Both the position numbers and the translations under genes were made by a program. From Warburgia ugandensis (taxonomy: Eukaryota > Streptophyta > Magnoliopsida > Canellales > Canellaceae), in contig CP141128.1 in assembly GCA_035236585.1 (NCBI GenBank), forward strand, positions 33,710,684 to 33,774,683: a DNA stretch of 64,000 bases, read 5' to 3'. The first letter of the stretch is position 1; each line of letters starts with the position of its first letter. Shown here in pieces: positions 26,928 through 39,214 of this stretch. The notes under the pieces were generated by a model. That model saw only the letters and a program-made list of their open reading frames with translations, had not been told where the DNA came from and did no database searches.

Positions 26928-27966
26928 ATTGCTATCAAAGCTCAATTTAATCCATTCCCAGGCAATCGTACATGTCCAAAACTCATATAGTCAAATGAGA
27001 AAATTGAATTTCTAAATATGAGTTAAGAAATGTTGATGAATGTGAAAATAGATTTCACCCAAGAGAGTTGGTAGGTTTTAAGAAAAGAATGAGATTTTTA
27101 GCCTTTGTATGATTAAGAGAATGAGTACACTTATGGGATTAGTATGGTTCTTAGAGGAGAGAATGAGAGTAGTAAGAGTTTATAAATTGCATCTCTGAAT
27201 GAGAACTTTCATATGACAAAAGATCTATTGACATGGGTGACCTTCTAAGAGTTCAAGTTTTAGCTTGAAGTATGTATATAAACCATTGGAGAACATAACA
27301 ACTATTGCACGACAATAGTATGATAATAATGACAAAGGATCAAGAAATAGTCACAATAAAAGGGAACTCTTAGAAGTTAATAAAATTATAGTCTATATAG
27401 GTAGTGGATATATTTGATGGATATTACTACAGTATTATTATGTTATAGGGATCTTATGAAAATATTGTTAAGAGAAGGCTAATTGCAACTCTAAATGAAA
27501 GTATTTGATATATGATCCTTGTTCAACCCTAAATCATGAAGATAAATGATTTGGAGTCTAGTCTTTACATTGATGTGGGTTATAATAGGATGAGCCTAAT
27601 TATGAGATGAATTAATCTTGGAATTTCTTTCATATGCATGGAATTATTTGAGTGTAGATTGGAAGATATGATGACAAACAGAGAAATTATCGAGACAAAA
27701 AAAGAGTAGGAATTTATCATACATTGTGAAATAAGAATGAAATGTAGGAATTAGAGAGAATTTACCAAACAATGTTGGCACATTAATAAATTAAGGATGA
27801 GTGTCAGAGTGCTTGGCAAAGCAGCTCTTTACAACTTAAAATTGATAGAAAAACCATGTTAGTAAGTAATGTAAGGGCTTAAATTTTTAAGCTTGGGATC
27901 ATAATTATTTAAAGATTTATGTAAAAAGAATTTCGAGGACAAATTTCCTTTAAGGGGGGGGAATAA
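26928..27966 (+). other. LARD-like element: second internal segment, non-coding
   Basis: Homologous to 22181-23230 along its length. It ends with aatttcgaggacaaattt and a polypurine tract (about 27951-27963), then tgtaacaacccc, the start of the third LTR. No coding potential seen. Confidence 0.72.
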
Positions 27967-28090
27967 TGTAACAACCCCAAATTTTAAATTCCATTCAATA
28001 TAATTTTTTAATTATTTTAGAATTAAAAGTGAATTTAGACATATGCATTTTAAGTTTTGACTAAACTAAAATTTTCAACAAATACTAGTT
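27967..28090 (+). repeat. LARD-like element: start of third LTR
   Basis: tgtaacaaccccaaatttta follows the polypurine tract. The LTR is cut after about 124 bases by a minus-strand LTR beginning at 28091. Confidence 0.68.
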
Positions 28091-29265
28091 TGTGATGACC
28101 CAAGTTTTTATAACATTTTTTCATATTTATTTTCAAAAGGTATGGCCAAAAGTTTGGAAAAGAAAGTTGGAAATCAAATAACGAAAACCATTTTCTATGA
28201 GTCATTTTCAAAAACCTAAGTGTCATTTTTTAATCCATCATTATGTATATAATGTAATAGTATATATAATTTTAAAATTAGAAATATAATTTTCTTTCAA
28301 AGTAAAGAATAAGAAAATGAATTACTAAAACCAAGATCAATGCAGTCAACATGCACGCTCCTTGGATTAATTACAAAAGATGTCCAACATTCAAAATCTT
28401 AACTATACATGTACAGTCCAATTCTCTAATAAGGTAAACATTTGGAATATCACTAAGTATGTAGCCTCAATCAACAAAAAGCACCGATTTAGCCCTCATG
28501 CTATATTCTCCTACTCCTTTCTATTTGAATTATTCAAACATTTATGATACCTAGGCAAGCTATGCTTGGTGGGAGAGTTAAGATGCATATGGAAAAATGT
28601 AAGATGTAGTCTATTCAAATTTCGACGATTAAATCTAAGTGTCAAGCATGTGTAGTTCACAATATAATAATCAAATTTGTATGATCTTGGCAAAATAAAT
28701 GTAAATTTATCACATAATTTCTCAAGCATTTTTCCATAAATGTCATGCACAATCTAGTGACGAAATTATGGATGTAAATGATATTTATAATCTCAATTGA
28801 GCAATCACAACATCAATGTGAATCAAATAACATAAATACGTAAAAGTACTGAATAAAATTGTTTGTAGTCACACACCTAAGTGTATATGGTCCACAATCA
28901 TCCAGTCATTGCTAGGTCCATATCCATCAGCCAACACAAGCATACACATCCATCCAACCAAAACGAGGTATACACATTCATCCAATCAACAATGAGTATA
29001 CATAATGATCATGGGTACTCATACTAGGCATATCATCATGACAACCACATCCTCATGTGTTGGGATCCACAGCCATAGTCAACTGGCACCAAGGTCGAGA
29101 AATACATCATCATGTTTATATGGGGAGATAGAATGTCATAATATGGCCTTCCAATAATTGTCATCATCCAAATTTTGTATCATTATGGGCGTGGTGTCCA
29201 TATCATAAGTTTCAAATAGTGGGTGATCAAACCCTCACAGCTCTCTTAGTATAGCATGTAACATT
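28091..29265 (-). repeat. Chromovirus-type LTR fragment, minus strand
   Basis: tgtgatgacccaagttttta at 28091 is the reverse complement of an LTR end of the element B kind. Further along are a reversed version of the accaagcatagctt block (about 28555-28575), the conserved block (about 29125-29210) and the reversed agttatgagggtttg segment (29222-29250), in the order expected for a minus-strand LTR. The hairpin itself is eroded here. Similarity to element B fades after 29265. Diverged and truncated; no gene. Confidence 0.65.
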
Positions 29266-29595
29266 CTAGTTTTTTTCAAAAATATTTGAAAATTCTATTC
29301 TAAAGCAAAAAAAATTTCCATTGTTGTAAAAGGTTGGAAAAAAACATAATATACATATATTTAAAAGTGCTGATCTTCCAACTGGTTGCTACAATTAGTA
29401 AATCTCCTCACATAATTAAAATAATTAAGAGCACACCAAACGAAAACTTCATGTCACAGGATATGCTGGTCACAATATAAGCTACCATCAAGAACACAAA
29501 TACATGAATAGTCCTTTAAGGTTTTGAATGTCCAAAAATGTCAACCTGAAAATTACATGCCAAGGTTCTATACATAGTCTATTACATATGTAACC
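29266..29595. other. Unassigned AT-rich stretch
   Basis: About 330 bases between two LTR fragments. I see no gene, no clear repeat boundary and no convincing match within the window. Confidence 0.4.
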
Positions 29596-29868
29596 ACCCT
29601 AATTTTTCATATTTCATTTTATGAAAATTGATAGAATTGAATTGAGAAATGCAAAATTTGAATCTCAAGAAATGACCATTTTATAGAAGTAAAATAAACT
29701 ATTAAAACATTAATATTTGAATTGTACTAAAAAAATAGAACCCAATGACAATAAGAAAGCCAAAATTAGAGATATTATGAAAATTTTAAAATATTTTGAA
29801 GTAGAGGAGCATGTCAATAATTTGCTAGTGAGTCCCATTCACATAATTTTAAAACAAAAAGGACCAAA

Positions 29869-29914
<46 letters not shown>

Positions 29915-30563
29915 ACATAGTGCGTAATGGCTCGGATCAACAATCAAAGTGTTCATCTTCTTTGAAGAGGTGAGATGACCAAAATCCTAAAATATCTTCT
30001 TGATTCAAAGTAGATGGGTGACTGTGGATAGTGAAAAAAAAGTACTATATTGAATATCCAAATCGTTCGTCATGTTCCACATCTTGAAAGGGAAAAAACT
30101 CTCAAGAACAGCCAAATTCCAACAATGTTTAGCATGAGAAATTAACATTGAAATGGATGTTGGTGACAAAGACAATAGCAGCATAACCTGATGTGCATTG
30201 AAGAAGCATTAGTGGAGTTCTCATGGAGATGCAATCAGATAGCACATCAACACATGCATATGCATGCATGCACCATTTGCACAAAGAAATGGGACACAGG
30301 TGCTTCATGGCAACAGTGATGCACGCATCATCCTTTAACTAATCCATTATCCATTTATCTATCCATCTATCCTACTCATGAACCTAGAAACTAAATTTCT
30401 CAAATTTGAACCATCAAAAGAAGTACTTGAAGCCTTGATTATCAAATCCAACAACTAATACAAACTTGATTTTATACTTGAGACACTTGTTGGAGTCACA
30501 TTAATGTCATGAACCATATTTTTTAGAGGAATTGAGGATCCAAGCACATCTTTGACATTGTGT
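29596..30563 (+). repeat. Probable start of another chromovirus-type LTR, with GA microsatellite
   Basis: tgtaaccaccctaatttttc resembles the LTR starts at 16498 and 27967. About 280 bases on is a GA run (29876-29911), in a position comparable with the A/G-rich part of the LTR at 23740-23830. Downstream text is diverged and cannot be followed with confidence. The frame 29717-29920 ends in the GA run and is not a gene. Confidence 0.45.
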
Positions 30564-31269
30564 TGTTGTGTTTTAATTAACTTGCAAACACATGAATCAA
30601 TTATAGTTTAGCACTCTAGTGAGGTAAATCACATGAAGAATTGAATGGTTTGGGTGCTTTTTGTAGGCCTTGTACAACTTAACCTAGCCAAATAATTGGT
30701 TTTGACTTAGACTACGGAATTAACTTAACATGAAAACTAAAAATGCATGAAATAAGAAACTTCCTAAATCTACCTTAACATGGACACAAACTTAGGGAAA
30801 GAAGGACAAAACTTAAACATGAACTAAACCTAATCTAAAACATTCAAAACTAAGAAATAACATAAACATGATGCACATGGAACATACAATGGAATAGAAG
30901 CTTGGTGGGTTGAAAATGAGAAACAAATCTAATATAGAATGGTGCATGGAAGGTGCACATGAGTCTTCGAATGCAAGCAACCCAAAATGGCATGTATGAA
31001 GCAAAGATTGGTGCATATGAAACTCGGGTGCAAATAAATTAACATGGGAAGCATAAAGAAAGAATTATATGTATGATTCCAAGATGAAAATTGATGTATG
31101 AATGGTGATGAAGGATGCACAAGATGCCTAAATGTAAGATGCATGATTAAAGCATGAAACCTAAGTAATTAATGTACATGGAGACTAAGTGAAAACCTGA
31201 AATTTAAAGGCAAGAAAGTGCACATGATCTAATTGACATGTAACACATGGATGGAACAATGAAACCTAT
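30564..31269 (-). repeat. Athila-type LTR end fragment, minus strand
   Basis: The first 250 bases follow 31270-31530 closely (tgttgttgtgtttt, then the caagtgaagt/gaggtaaatc segment and the same run of blocks), so this is a second, truncated copy of the same LTR end. The remainder (about 30830-31269) is AT-rich with recurrent cat/atg words and no gene; the minus-strand frames 30813-31016 and 30929-31144 have no recognisable motif. Confidence 0.5.
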
Positions 31270-33939
31270 TGTTGTTATTTAAAATAAACTCACAAAGGCA
31301 CAAATCATTTGTAATATAGTACACCAGTGAAGTCGGTCCCACGAGGAGTGAACTATTATTGTGCTAGTGGTCCCTACTTTAAACTATCTAACCTAACCAA
31401 AATTCAAGTGATTTTTATCCTAAATTAGGAATGGAAATTGAAACAAAGCAAAAACAAGAAACATGCTAAATGGAAAACTTTCCTAAAACACGCACTTTCT
31501 AAAATTAAAACTTTCATAAATTGAGAACATCTAATTTTGAATTTCCTAACTAAAAGCTTTCCTAAAGTGAAACTTTCCTAAAATGCAATTTAGTAACTTT
31601 CCTAAACTAATTTTCCTAAATATGAAATTAACAAGTAATCTAATGGAAACATACTTTAACAAACTACTTTCCTAATCATGCAAAAGTAAGCAGCAAATCA
31701 ACTATTTTAACAAGTATGATAAATTGATTACTTTTCAGCTAACTAAGATGCAAACTAATGGAATCTAACTACAACTAAACAATAAAAGTAAATGAAAGTA
31801 ATTACAAACAACAATAATAGGAAAACCAACCAATTAACATACATGTAACCATACAATGGTATGCATGATTCATTGGATAGAAGTGGATTTAATCAACTAA
31901 TTTGAAAACCTAAGCATGCAATCTATTTCTAACATTAACTAAGCTATCTAAAAATCTAATTGGGTTCTTGAAAAGTCAAGCGAACATGATTATACGGTAC
32001 TAGAAATTAACACACACCATTCATGTAAAGAAATCCAAGCAGTAATGTAAGTGAAACATTCAATGAGTATAAGATGTAGAACATGAAATTAATCACTTCT
32101 AATTCATTCAAACATTCAAGAACAAATTTAATTTATTGCTGGATGCAAACATGAATTGAAATTTCCAACTAGTTCCATTGAATCACATCCAAAAAGTCAT
32201 CAACATAACACCCCGGACATGTAGACCAAATTTGAAACTTAAATACTATTACAATGATGTTCACTTAATCTCAATAAATCATTAATTACAAACTAGATTT
32301 TTCTTCAATTGTTCTAACATTCACTCATGAACAAGTATGCTTGAAATGAAGGGAGAATCATATGCCAAACTAAGGCAACAATCCAATGAAACTTAAGCAA
32401 CCAAATTTGGCAAATAGAGAGGACTAAAAGAGAATAAAGATGCAATAAAAGCTAAAGTACAACACTAGATTCAAGATGACTTCCCTCGGCTGTCACTCTA
32501 AGGAAAAGCCAGCCTTGAATCTTAGTTTAAATGCAATGAAATCTAAAGGAATGACAAAGTAAACTAACAAGAAATGAAAGAAATTCTAGCAAAGGCTAAC
32601 TAACCTTCAAAGAGGAATCAAAACCCCACAAATCCTAGGTTGAACACTTGAGAAGAAGCATGAACCTTGGAAGTTTGTAGCAGCACCCAAAGACAACACA
32701 AAACAACAACCACAAGGAAACAATTGGGCTGGAAGGAAGTGGGTGTCTCCTTCCTATGGAAGAGACATACTTTTCCTACTATTAAAGAGTGGTTTTTGCC
32801 TGGATTTTGGGATGGTTCAATAATATTTTTCCTATAATCTTTGGGGATTATAAATGGTCAAATTGAAGGGTAAGAATGGGGGAAAAGGATAGACACCAAA
32901 TAGGAAAGTGGGGGGAAGTATTTGGCTATCTTAAGATGGGAGGTAGGTGGGACACACCACCTTTTTAGGAAGGGGCATCACCCCCTACCAAAAAATTTTG
33001 ACGCCTTGTTTTTTAGGAAAGTGGATGGGGAATAGTTAGGAAAGAGGTGGGATGTGTTAGGTGGAGAAATTTGGTTGGTTGGGCAGTTTCCTAGGAGGTG
33101 GAAGGAGTGAGTGTTTTGAAAATTCGTAGTGCATCTAAAGGGTGAGGTGGAAATTAAAGACAAAGTGAGGAAAAGTGAGAAAAACTCTTAAAAATCATTG
33201 CTATTATCCCATTGGTTCACATTACATCTTATTGTAGTATATTTTCCCTTAACTATCTTTAGAATGGCTCATAGATAACTCTCTTGTATCTCCTCCAATC
33301 CTAGCCTTCCATTTAGCTTAGCTTAATGGCTAACTTTGAAGGCTCCATTAGCTAAGCTCCATGGATGGCTTAGGAAGCTTCCTAGGATTGTTTTCGTAGC
33401 TTCAAACCTTGGCTTGAGTAGCTTGTATGGTTTGACTTGAATTCCTTAGCATGCCACCTTCTGTCATGGCTTATATGGCTAAGGTGGCTTAAGTGGCTTC
33501 CATGCAAAGGTGGTGAGAATGCATGGCTTACTTCATGGGACCACTTTGGCCTTCTTTAGCTCCTTTAATCATATCCATTATAGGTCCACAAGATGATCTT
33601 GGGCTTTAATTTATGTTGAATGATAATTTTGAGGCTTTAATTCGATCTTTTGATCTTGATCTTGATCTTCAATCTTAGCCCAATCGATCTAGGCCATTGG
33701 ATCAACATCTTACATCCTACAAAAAGTTAAAAATCCTAATCAAATCCTAGAAAAATATGATTAATTACATAAATACCTTAGACTAGCTTTTGGCTCAACA
33801 AAATAACAAATTTTAGATTATTAGGTCAAAAATGCATGTGTTACAAATTTTGGTTTAAAAACTCTAATTTATCGCTATAAGTTGTAACACATGGGTAGTA
33901 ATTGAGTGGTGGCTTTTATGAAAAATTACATAGTTATCA
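31270..33939 (-). repeat. Element E: Athila-type LTR, minus strand
   Basis: A probable LTR of about 2.67 kb. Its right edge (minus-strand start, TGATAACTATG) adjoins a polypurine tract in reverse (taccccgtaacc, 33940-33951). Near its left edge lies the LTR-end segment agtcggtcccacgaggagtg, which corresponds to the gtcgagtccctgtggaaatc segment near the end of element A LTRs. The right half (32745-33850) is repeated at 39215-40285. No gene; the frame 32978-33163 is repeated as 39469-39705 because the LTR is repeated. Confidence 0.65.
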
Positions 33940-35700
33940 TACCCCGTAACCATCATTTTGCTAGTCCCAAGTAAAACATGTGAAAATTTATTTTACAAAA
34001 ATAAATACAAGGTGCCACTTTTGTAGGTACTCACGATTGCTTTTAGCACATGCAACGAGCTATTAAATTCCAAAGTTTACCACTAATGGATGAGTTAGGC
34101 CTCATGAGGTTTTGTAGTAAATATATGCACAAAATTCGCAAAATATTTTTGAGAGTCCTTTATTCATCTAAGAAAAGTTTCTTATATTCATCTCATCTTA
34201 TTTCCTAACTTTAGCTTAGTAATAAAGATAAACAAAAAGGTTCAAAATCCTACTCTTAAGCTAAAGATATCTCATTATTTCACTAAATCTTGTAAGATGA
34301 GTTTGTTCTATAGTTGATATGTAATTATAGTCTCCAAGTCAAATATAACTTAAATTACCATCCAAATGTATGCTTTGACTTCAATTTTCATAGGATATAC
34401 TTGACACTAAAAACGAAGTCACTCAGAAAGGTGTACATCTCTCATTCATATGTGAGTAGAATGTTGTTCAATAAATCCAAAAGTCTCATATATTTCATCT
34501 AGAAGAATGTTAACTTAGAAAGAATGATAATGGTGTTATGAAAGGATATCAATTACCAAGAATGTTATACTCTACCAAAGTCCCTATTCTTTCATAACCA
34601 TTTCCAACCCATACTATTCATAGGATCAAGTTAGGACTTTTACTAGGACAAAACATAGGCTTAGGTAAGGGTTATCAAAATAATTGATGCAAAGGCAAAC
34701 AAATGTTGTCTAGAAAATATATACAGGTCTTCTATCAGTGTATTCGCAACTTTTCTATTTTTCCTCACAAGAGTGAACATTCTTGTTTTTCATGGCTATT
34801 TCCATTTCTTTTTTTACTTGACTTTATATATTGTCTCTTTGAATTTTTCTTCTTTCCACCCTTTATGATGTTCATCTCTTGAATTGTATTGTTCATACCT
34901 TTTTCTTAAGAAGTTCTTCAATCTGCTCTTCATATTTCCAAAACAATATATACTAGGGGTTCAATATAGGTAAAGCATGTTTGGCTAACAAAGAAAAGGC
35001 TAATATATAAAAGGCTTAGGGTGCTAACTAGTGGAAAATAATGTAAGGAAGGCTAAAGGCTTTGGTTTTACCAAAGATGGCCTCCATCATTTTCTAGTTT
35101 TCATATAACTTAAAAATGATCATAAACATAAGAGATATATGGTATAGTCTTTTGTGATTTCTCAATAGTTGACCAAGATGAAGATTAATGAGACCAATTA
35201 AGAAATAATGTTCACTGAAGAAAATTTTGCATTTATGTATAACTCTCATAAAGAACGAATGGATTTAAACTCACTTGGGTTATAAGTCTCCATGGATCAT
35301 CTTCAGGATCTCTAAGTTATATCTTCTCTTCAACTTAAACTATATATGGCTATTTTGTGCAATTAATTTTTTGAGTTTAATATTTCATTAGATATTTTAA
35401 AAAATGAATAAAATAGTGAACTAATTGAATACAACTCTATTAATAAGCTAAAGTCTAAAAGTTAGTTGGATATTCAAAAATTTTAATCTCATCATTATAA
35501 AGGAAATTATCAATGTTTTTAAAAATTTTAAAAAACTTAGAAATCTCATTTCTACACCCCCCTCCAATCTAAATGACACATTATCCTCAATGTTTTGAAA
35601 TATAGAACACCTAATTGACAAATGGGTAATACAGTTTAATGAGACAATTTAAAAATTCTTGGGTTGTCTCTCAGTAAGCACTAAGTTTAACATCTTCAGC
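33940..35700 (-). other. Element E: 3' internal non-coding region, minus strand
   Basis: Read on the minus strand this follows the 3' non-coding region of element A (about 6960-8704) block by block: the segment near the terminal polypurine tract with atgaggcctaactc, the middle AT-rich parts, and the tract ggaggggggtgtag (reverse of about 35555-35568) preceded by acattgaggataatg. At about 35660-35700 (minus) is a ttagtgcttactgagagaca block like the one that follows the coding region in Athila/Tat elements. No gag or pol is left next to it. Confidence 0.65.
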
Positions 35701-36040
35701 CAAACATGGCCTATAACTAATCTAACCATCTAAACCTAGACCTAACTAGTTAAACTAATTTTCCTAATCCTAGTCCTAAGAATGAAATGGCAAGATTTCT
35801 CCGGCCACTTCAAAACCTCGGATAGTCTACATATTTCCTCCACCTTGAAATTTTAGGTGGTGGTAACAATATGACACAGTAGACCACCACAATTTTGAAT
35901 GTTGTGGGCCATATCAAGATCACCATTTTTCAATATTTCATGGTCGTTAATATAATTCCTCCATCTAGAAAATTGAGGTGGCTCTTGATATGGCCCCACA
36001 ACGTTAGCATGCAGCTAACTACCACACCATGAGGCAAACT
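35701..36040. other. Unassigned internal sequence with inverted repeats
   Basis: Two related segments, ttgtgggccatatcaagat (35921 onward) and ctcttgatatggccccacaa (to 36002), form an imperfect hairpin of about 23-bp arms. Two direct copies of a cctcca-ttgaaa-aggtgg motif are also present (about 35838 and 35966). Probably leader sequence of the minus-strand element whose primer site is at 36041. No gene. Confidence 0.45.
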
Positions 36041-36053
36041 GGCTCTAATACCA
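36041..36053 (-). other. Primer binding site, minus strand (tRNA-iMet type)
   Basis: The reverse complement reads tggtattagagcc, one base from the standard tggtatcagagcc, directly beside the LTR end at 36055. Confidence 0.7.
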
Positions 36054-36741
36054 ATGTAACAGTCGAGGGTCCCGCAACAATGACATTGTTAGCTTTGGCT
36101 GAAGCCACACAATTATGCTCTTCCCATAAGAAAAGTCCTCGTTCATGTGTATTAGAATACACGGTGGACAAATATTGTCCTCTTTGTGCCTAGCCCTTAA
36201 GGTTTTGTTCCCTCTATGTCCTTGAGCCGTCTCCCATCTACGGGTCCCTAGGCCATCTCCCTATTCAAGCTTCTCCCTTAGGAGGCCTCATTGTTGGGAG
36301 ACTACTAATCATAATAGTTTTCTGATGTCGCTTTATTGTTCGACTCAAACTTCTACAAGTGAGTCCCACTAATGAAAAATCACAATACATTCATCCGAAC
36401 TTCGATTCAATAAACTTAGTGTTATTAGAATCGTCTTTCTAAGTACAATCCAAATATTAAGATTTTGACACTTAATTTGATATTTATAAGAATTTTATTT
36501 TTTAGAACTTCAAAATTTACTTAAATTAAGTCTGAAAAATTAGGGTCTTTATATTCTTTAGGATTCTATTCAATCACAGCTCCCAGTCCAACTATATAAA
36601 TTCATATGCACATACATTTCCAAAAATATAAATTACAAGTTATATATACTTACATAGTCAGCAGTCTCACACTATTGTTGTCCTCGTACAAGATTCAATG
36701 TACTTCAATCTGTCTTCCTTTAAATCACTTTCTTCAAAACC

Positions 36742-36773
36742 TGAGACAATGTAAACAAATTTACAAAGTCTCA
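36742..36773 (-). other. LTR hairpin, minus strand
   Basis: Arms tgagactttgtaaa and tttacattgtctca pair apart from two adjacent mismatches. One position that is T-A in element B and T-G in the LARD-like LTR is C-G here. Confidence 0.6.
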
Positions 36774-37656
36774 ACAAACCTGTTCTTGGTAGGTGTTTGA
36801 GCATCTAGTTTGGAAATATTCAAAAAGCCAAATGCAATGTAATTCCAAAACTATCTATAAATATATTCCAAGGAGCAATATATAGTCATACAGTCTTTTA
36901 CTATACGATAATATTCATATCATGTACATCTCAATTTCACTTGTAGTAACTTCTTATCATGTCATTTCATTAGATATCAACCCATGATGAATTCTAATTT
37001 ATGCCAATCCAGCTCATAACATAACAGCTATTAATATAGATGATCTCTATGTCAAATCATTCATAAGCTATCAACTCATGATATAGACAAATCTATGTCA
37101 AATCATCTCAAAATATAACAGCTCATAATCTACTTAGAGCTTGTTATAAACATATGTAATGTAATTAGCATAATAAAATCCCATCCAAGATTTAATCTAT
37201 CCATGTACAACATCACTACATGTAAAATCATGAGATGCCAGTGTGGAGGATAATACATGATGTCAGCATGCACAAATTGGTGATAAAATGATAAAACAAT
37301 TGAATTGCTTTTTGATTCAATACCAGGCAAATCCATGCCATAACAAATCAGAACATATCAGCTCACCACAAGAAAATCCATGCCAAATCCATATTAGAGC
37401 ATATTAGCTCACCACAATAAATCCATGTCAAACATACATCTGAGCATATTAGCTCACTATAGGGAAATTCATGCCAAAAACTCTTAAATCAAGTCATGTA
37501 TGAAAATGAGACCATACTATGAGCACTTAAAAGCCTGTCACTTAGAACCTGCCACCTAGAAGCTTGTCGGTGCCACATGCACCCACCCTCTTAGGCCACC
37601 CTTATTGGCAACCCACAAGTAGAAATCGTGAATCAAACTTTGAAGAAGATAAATTA

Positions 37657-37950
37657 GACCTTGGATTAGCTAGTCCATAATTGGTCTGTTATTTTTATCA
37701 TAATTCATTGATGATATATAATTAGAGTCATAAATTATATGGATCCACCTTTTGATCATGTTTTAAATAGTCAAATGTTGAGATCTTGGTTTTTCCCTAC
37801 GCACTACCAAGTTTGACCTTGGATTAGCTAGTCCATAATTGGTCGATTATTTTTTTCATAATTCATTACTGATATATAATTAGAGTCATACATTACATGG
37901 ATCCACCTTTTGATCATGTTTTAAATAGTTGAATGTTGAGACCAAGTTTT
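37657..37950. repeat. Tandem duplication, 158-bp unit, about 1.9 copies
   Basis: The segment gaccttggattagctagtcc at 37657 recurs at 37815 and both copies run on in parallel through ccaccttttgatcatgtttt. A local duplication inside the LTR. Confidence 0.88.
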
Positions 37951-38532
37951 TTATCAAAATTTTAAGGATCAATTGATTTCTGATCAATGATTCATCTTCA
38001 CAGATGAAAAGATTAGATCTGATTTATCCAAATCACAAAAATTCCAAAAATTTAAAATTTTAGGGGTTCGCTGAAAAAAGCCGCCATTACCGGAAAAGAT
38101 AATCGAATTCCAGTCATCTCCAATGACCCATTTCTCAATGGATCTCAAATAAAAAATATGAGTATTATAGATCAGGTTCTCACCTATGATCCTTTGAAGT
38201 TTGATGCCAAAAAACATCACAAAGGTGGTGTCGGTCACCACATTTCTAACAGTCGCGGGCATCACCTTCTTTGCTTAGATTCTCCTACATTTCTCTTCTT
38301 ATTTCAATGATTTTTTTGGGCTTTTGATTGTATTTCTATGCTGACGAGAATGAACACCTTAGATCTTTGATTGAAGGATTCATTTTTCACTTCAATGCCC
38401 TACAAATTGGGCTGTAAAAAGAAAAAGAAAAAAAAAGGCCAAAAATCCTCTTCTCCTTGTCTGCGTGATGCCATGTCCAATAGGCCGAGTTCCTTCCCTA
38501 GCATGACTAGGGTTCCATTGTGTAGGCTCACA

Positions 38533-38730
38533 CTCCTACTCTCTCTCTCTCTCTCTCTTCTTTCCTTTTTCTTCTTCTCATCTCATCTCTTCTCTTCTTT
38601 CCTTTTCTTTTCTTCTATTATCTCTACTCCTACTCTCTCTCTCTCTCTCTCTCTTCTTTCCTTTTTCTTCTTCTCATCTCATCTCATCTCTTCTCTTCTT
38701 TCCTTTTCTTTTCTTCTATTATCTCTATCG
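38533..38730. repeat. CT-rich tandem duplication, about 105-bp unit
   Basis: Two copies of a block consisting of a short CT run followed by ttctttcctttttcttcttc and a tctattatctctac segment, starting near 38533 and 38637. The pyrimidine bias makes the plus-strand frame 38371-38877 open by composition. Confidence 0.8.
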
Positions 38731-39214
38731 TCGGGTATCTCTCCTTTGCGTGTGGTGGGTTCTTCTGTTTTGAGAATAGATTGTATGATCTATTTCATGA
38801 CATCACTTAAAGGGGGGTGTCATTATAAAAATGTCCCCTCTTTTTACCTTTTAGTTATGTTTTTTTATTTAGATTAAAGCACTTTGTCATGATGATTTTC
38901 CATTTGTAACATCATGATTTTAGTAAAAAAGGTGAGACTGCTAATCATAATGGTTTTCTTTTGTCCCTTTACTTTAGACCCAGATTTCTACAAGTGGGTC
39001 CCACTAGTTAAATTAGTAAACTACCCTTCATGAGGAAAATCATAATTTATTCGTTTGAACTCCGATTTCAGCAAACTTAGTGTCGTTGGAATCGTCTTTT
39101 TGAGTACAATCCAAATGTCAAGATTTTGACACTTAATTTGATGTTTATAAGAATTTTATTTTCCAAAAATTCAAAATTTACTTAAATTAAGGCTTAAAAA
39201 TTAGGATTGTTACA

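Larger units (their letters stand above)
21981..28090 (+). mobile_element. LARD-like non-autonomous LTR element: LTR end, internal, full LTR, internal, LTR start
   Basis: A decayed chromovirus relative in tandem form. An LTR end (21981-22180), a 1.05-kb internal segment, a complete LTR (23231-26927), a second 1.04-kb internal segment and the first 124 bases of a third LTR follow each other. Both internal segments start at a degenerate primer site and end in a polypurine tract, and they are homologous to each other at roughly 80 percent by eye. Neither has gag or pol, so the family is non-autonomous. The divergence between the copies points to an older origin than element B. The tandem form is best explained by recombination between LTRs or by an insertion sharing one LTR. 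Confidence 0.72.
36055..39214 (-). repeat. Chromovirus-like LTR, minus strand, composite
   Basis: Read on the minus strand it starts TGTAACAATCC at 39214 and ends in TGTTACA at 36055, a perfect 7-bp terminal inverted repeat, with a primer site next to the end. It is about 3.16 kb. The first 280 bases (38932-39214) recur inside it at 36297-36553, so it is either internally duplicated or two overlapping LTRs. A hairpin of the conserved type lies at 36742-36773. The right flank (ccttcctatgg) is the middle of an Athila-type LTR, so the element entered that LTR. No gene; frame 38371-38877 reads through CT-rich tandem repeats. Confidence 0.6.

Noticed and set aside
38371-38877. 168-residue frame
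   Set aside because: It reads through two copies of a CT-rich tandem block inside an LTR and is rich in Ser, Leu and Phe as that composition predicts.
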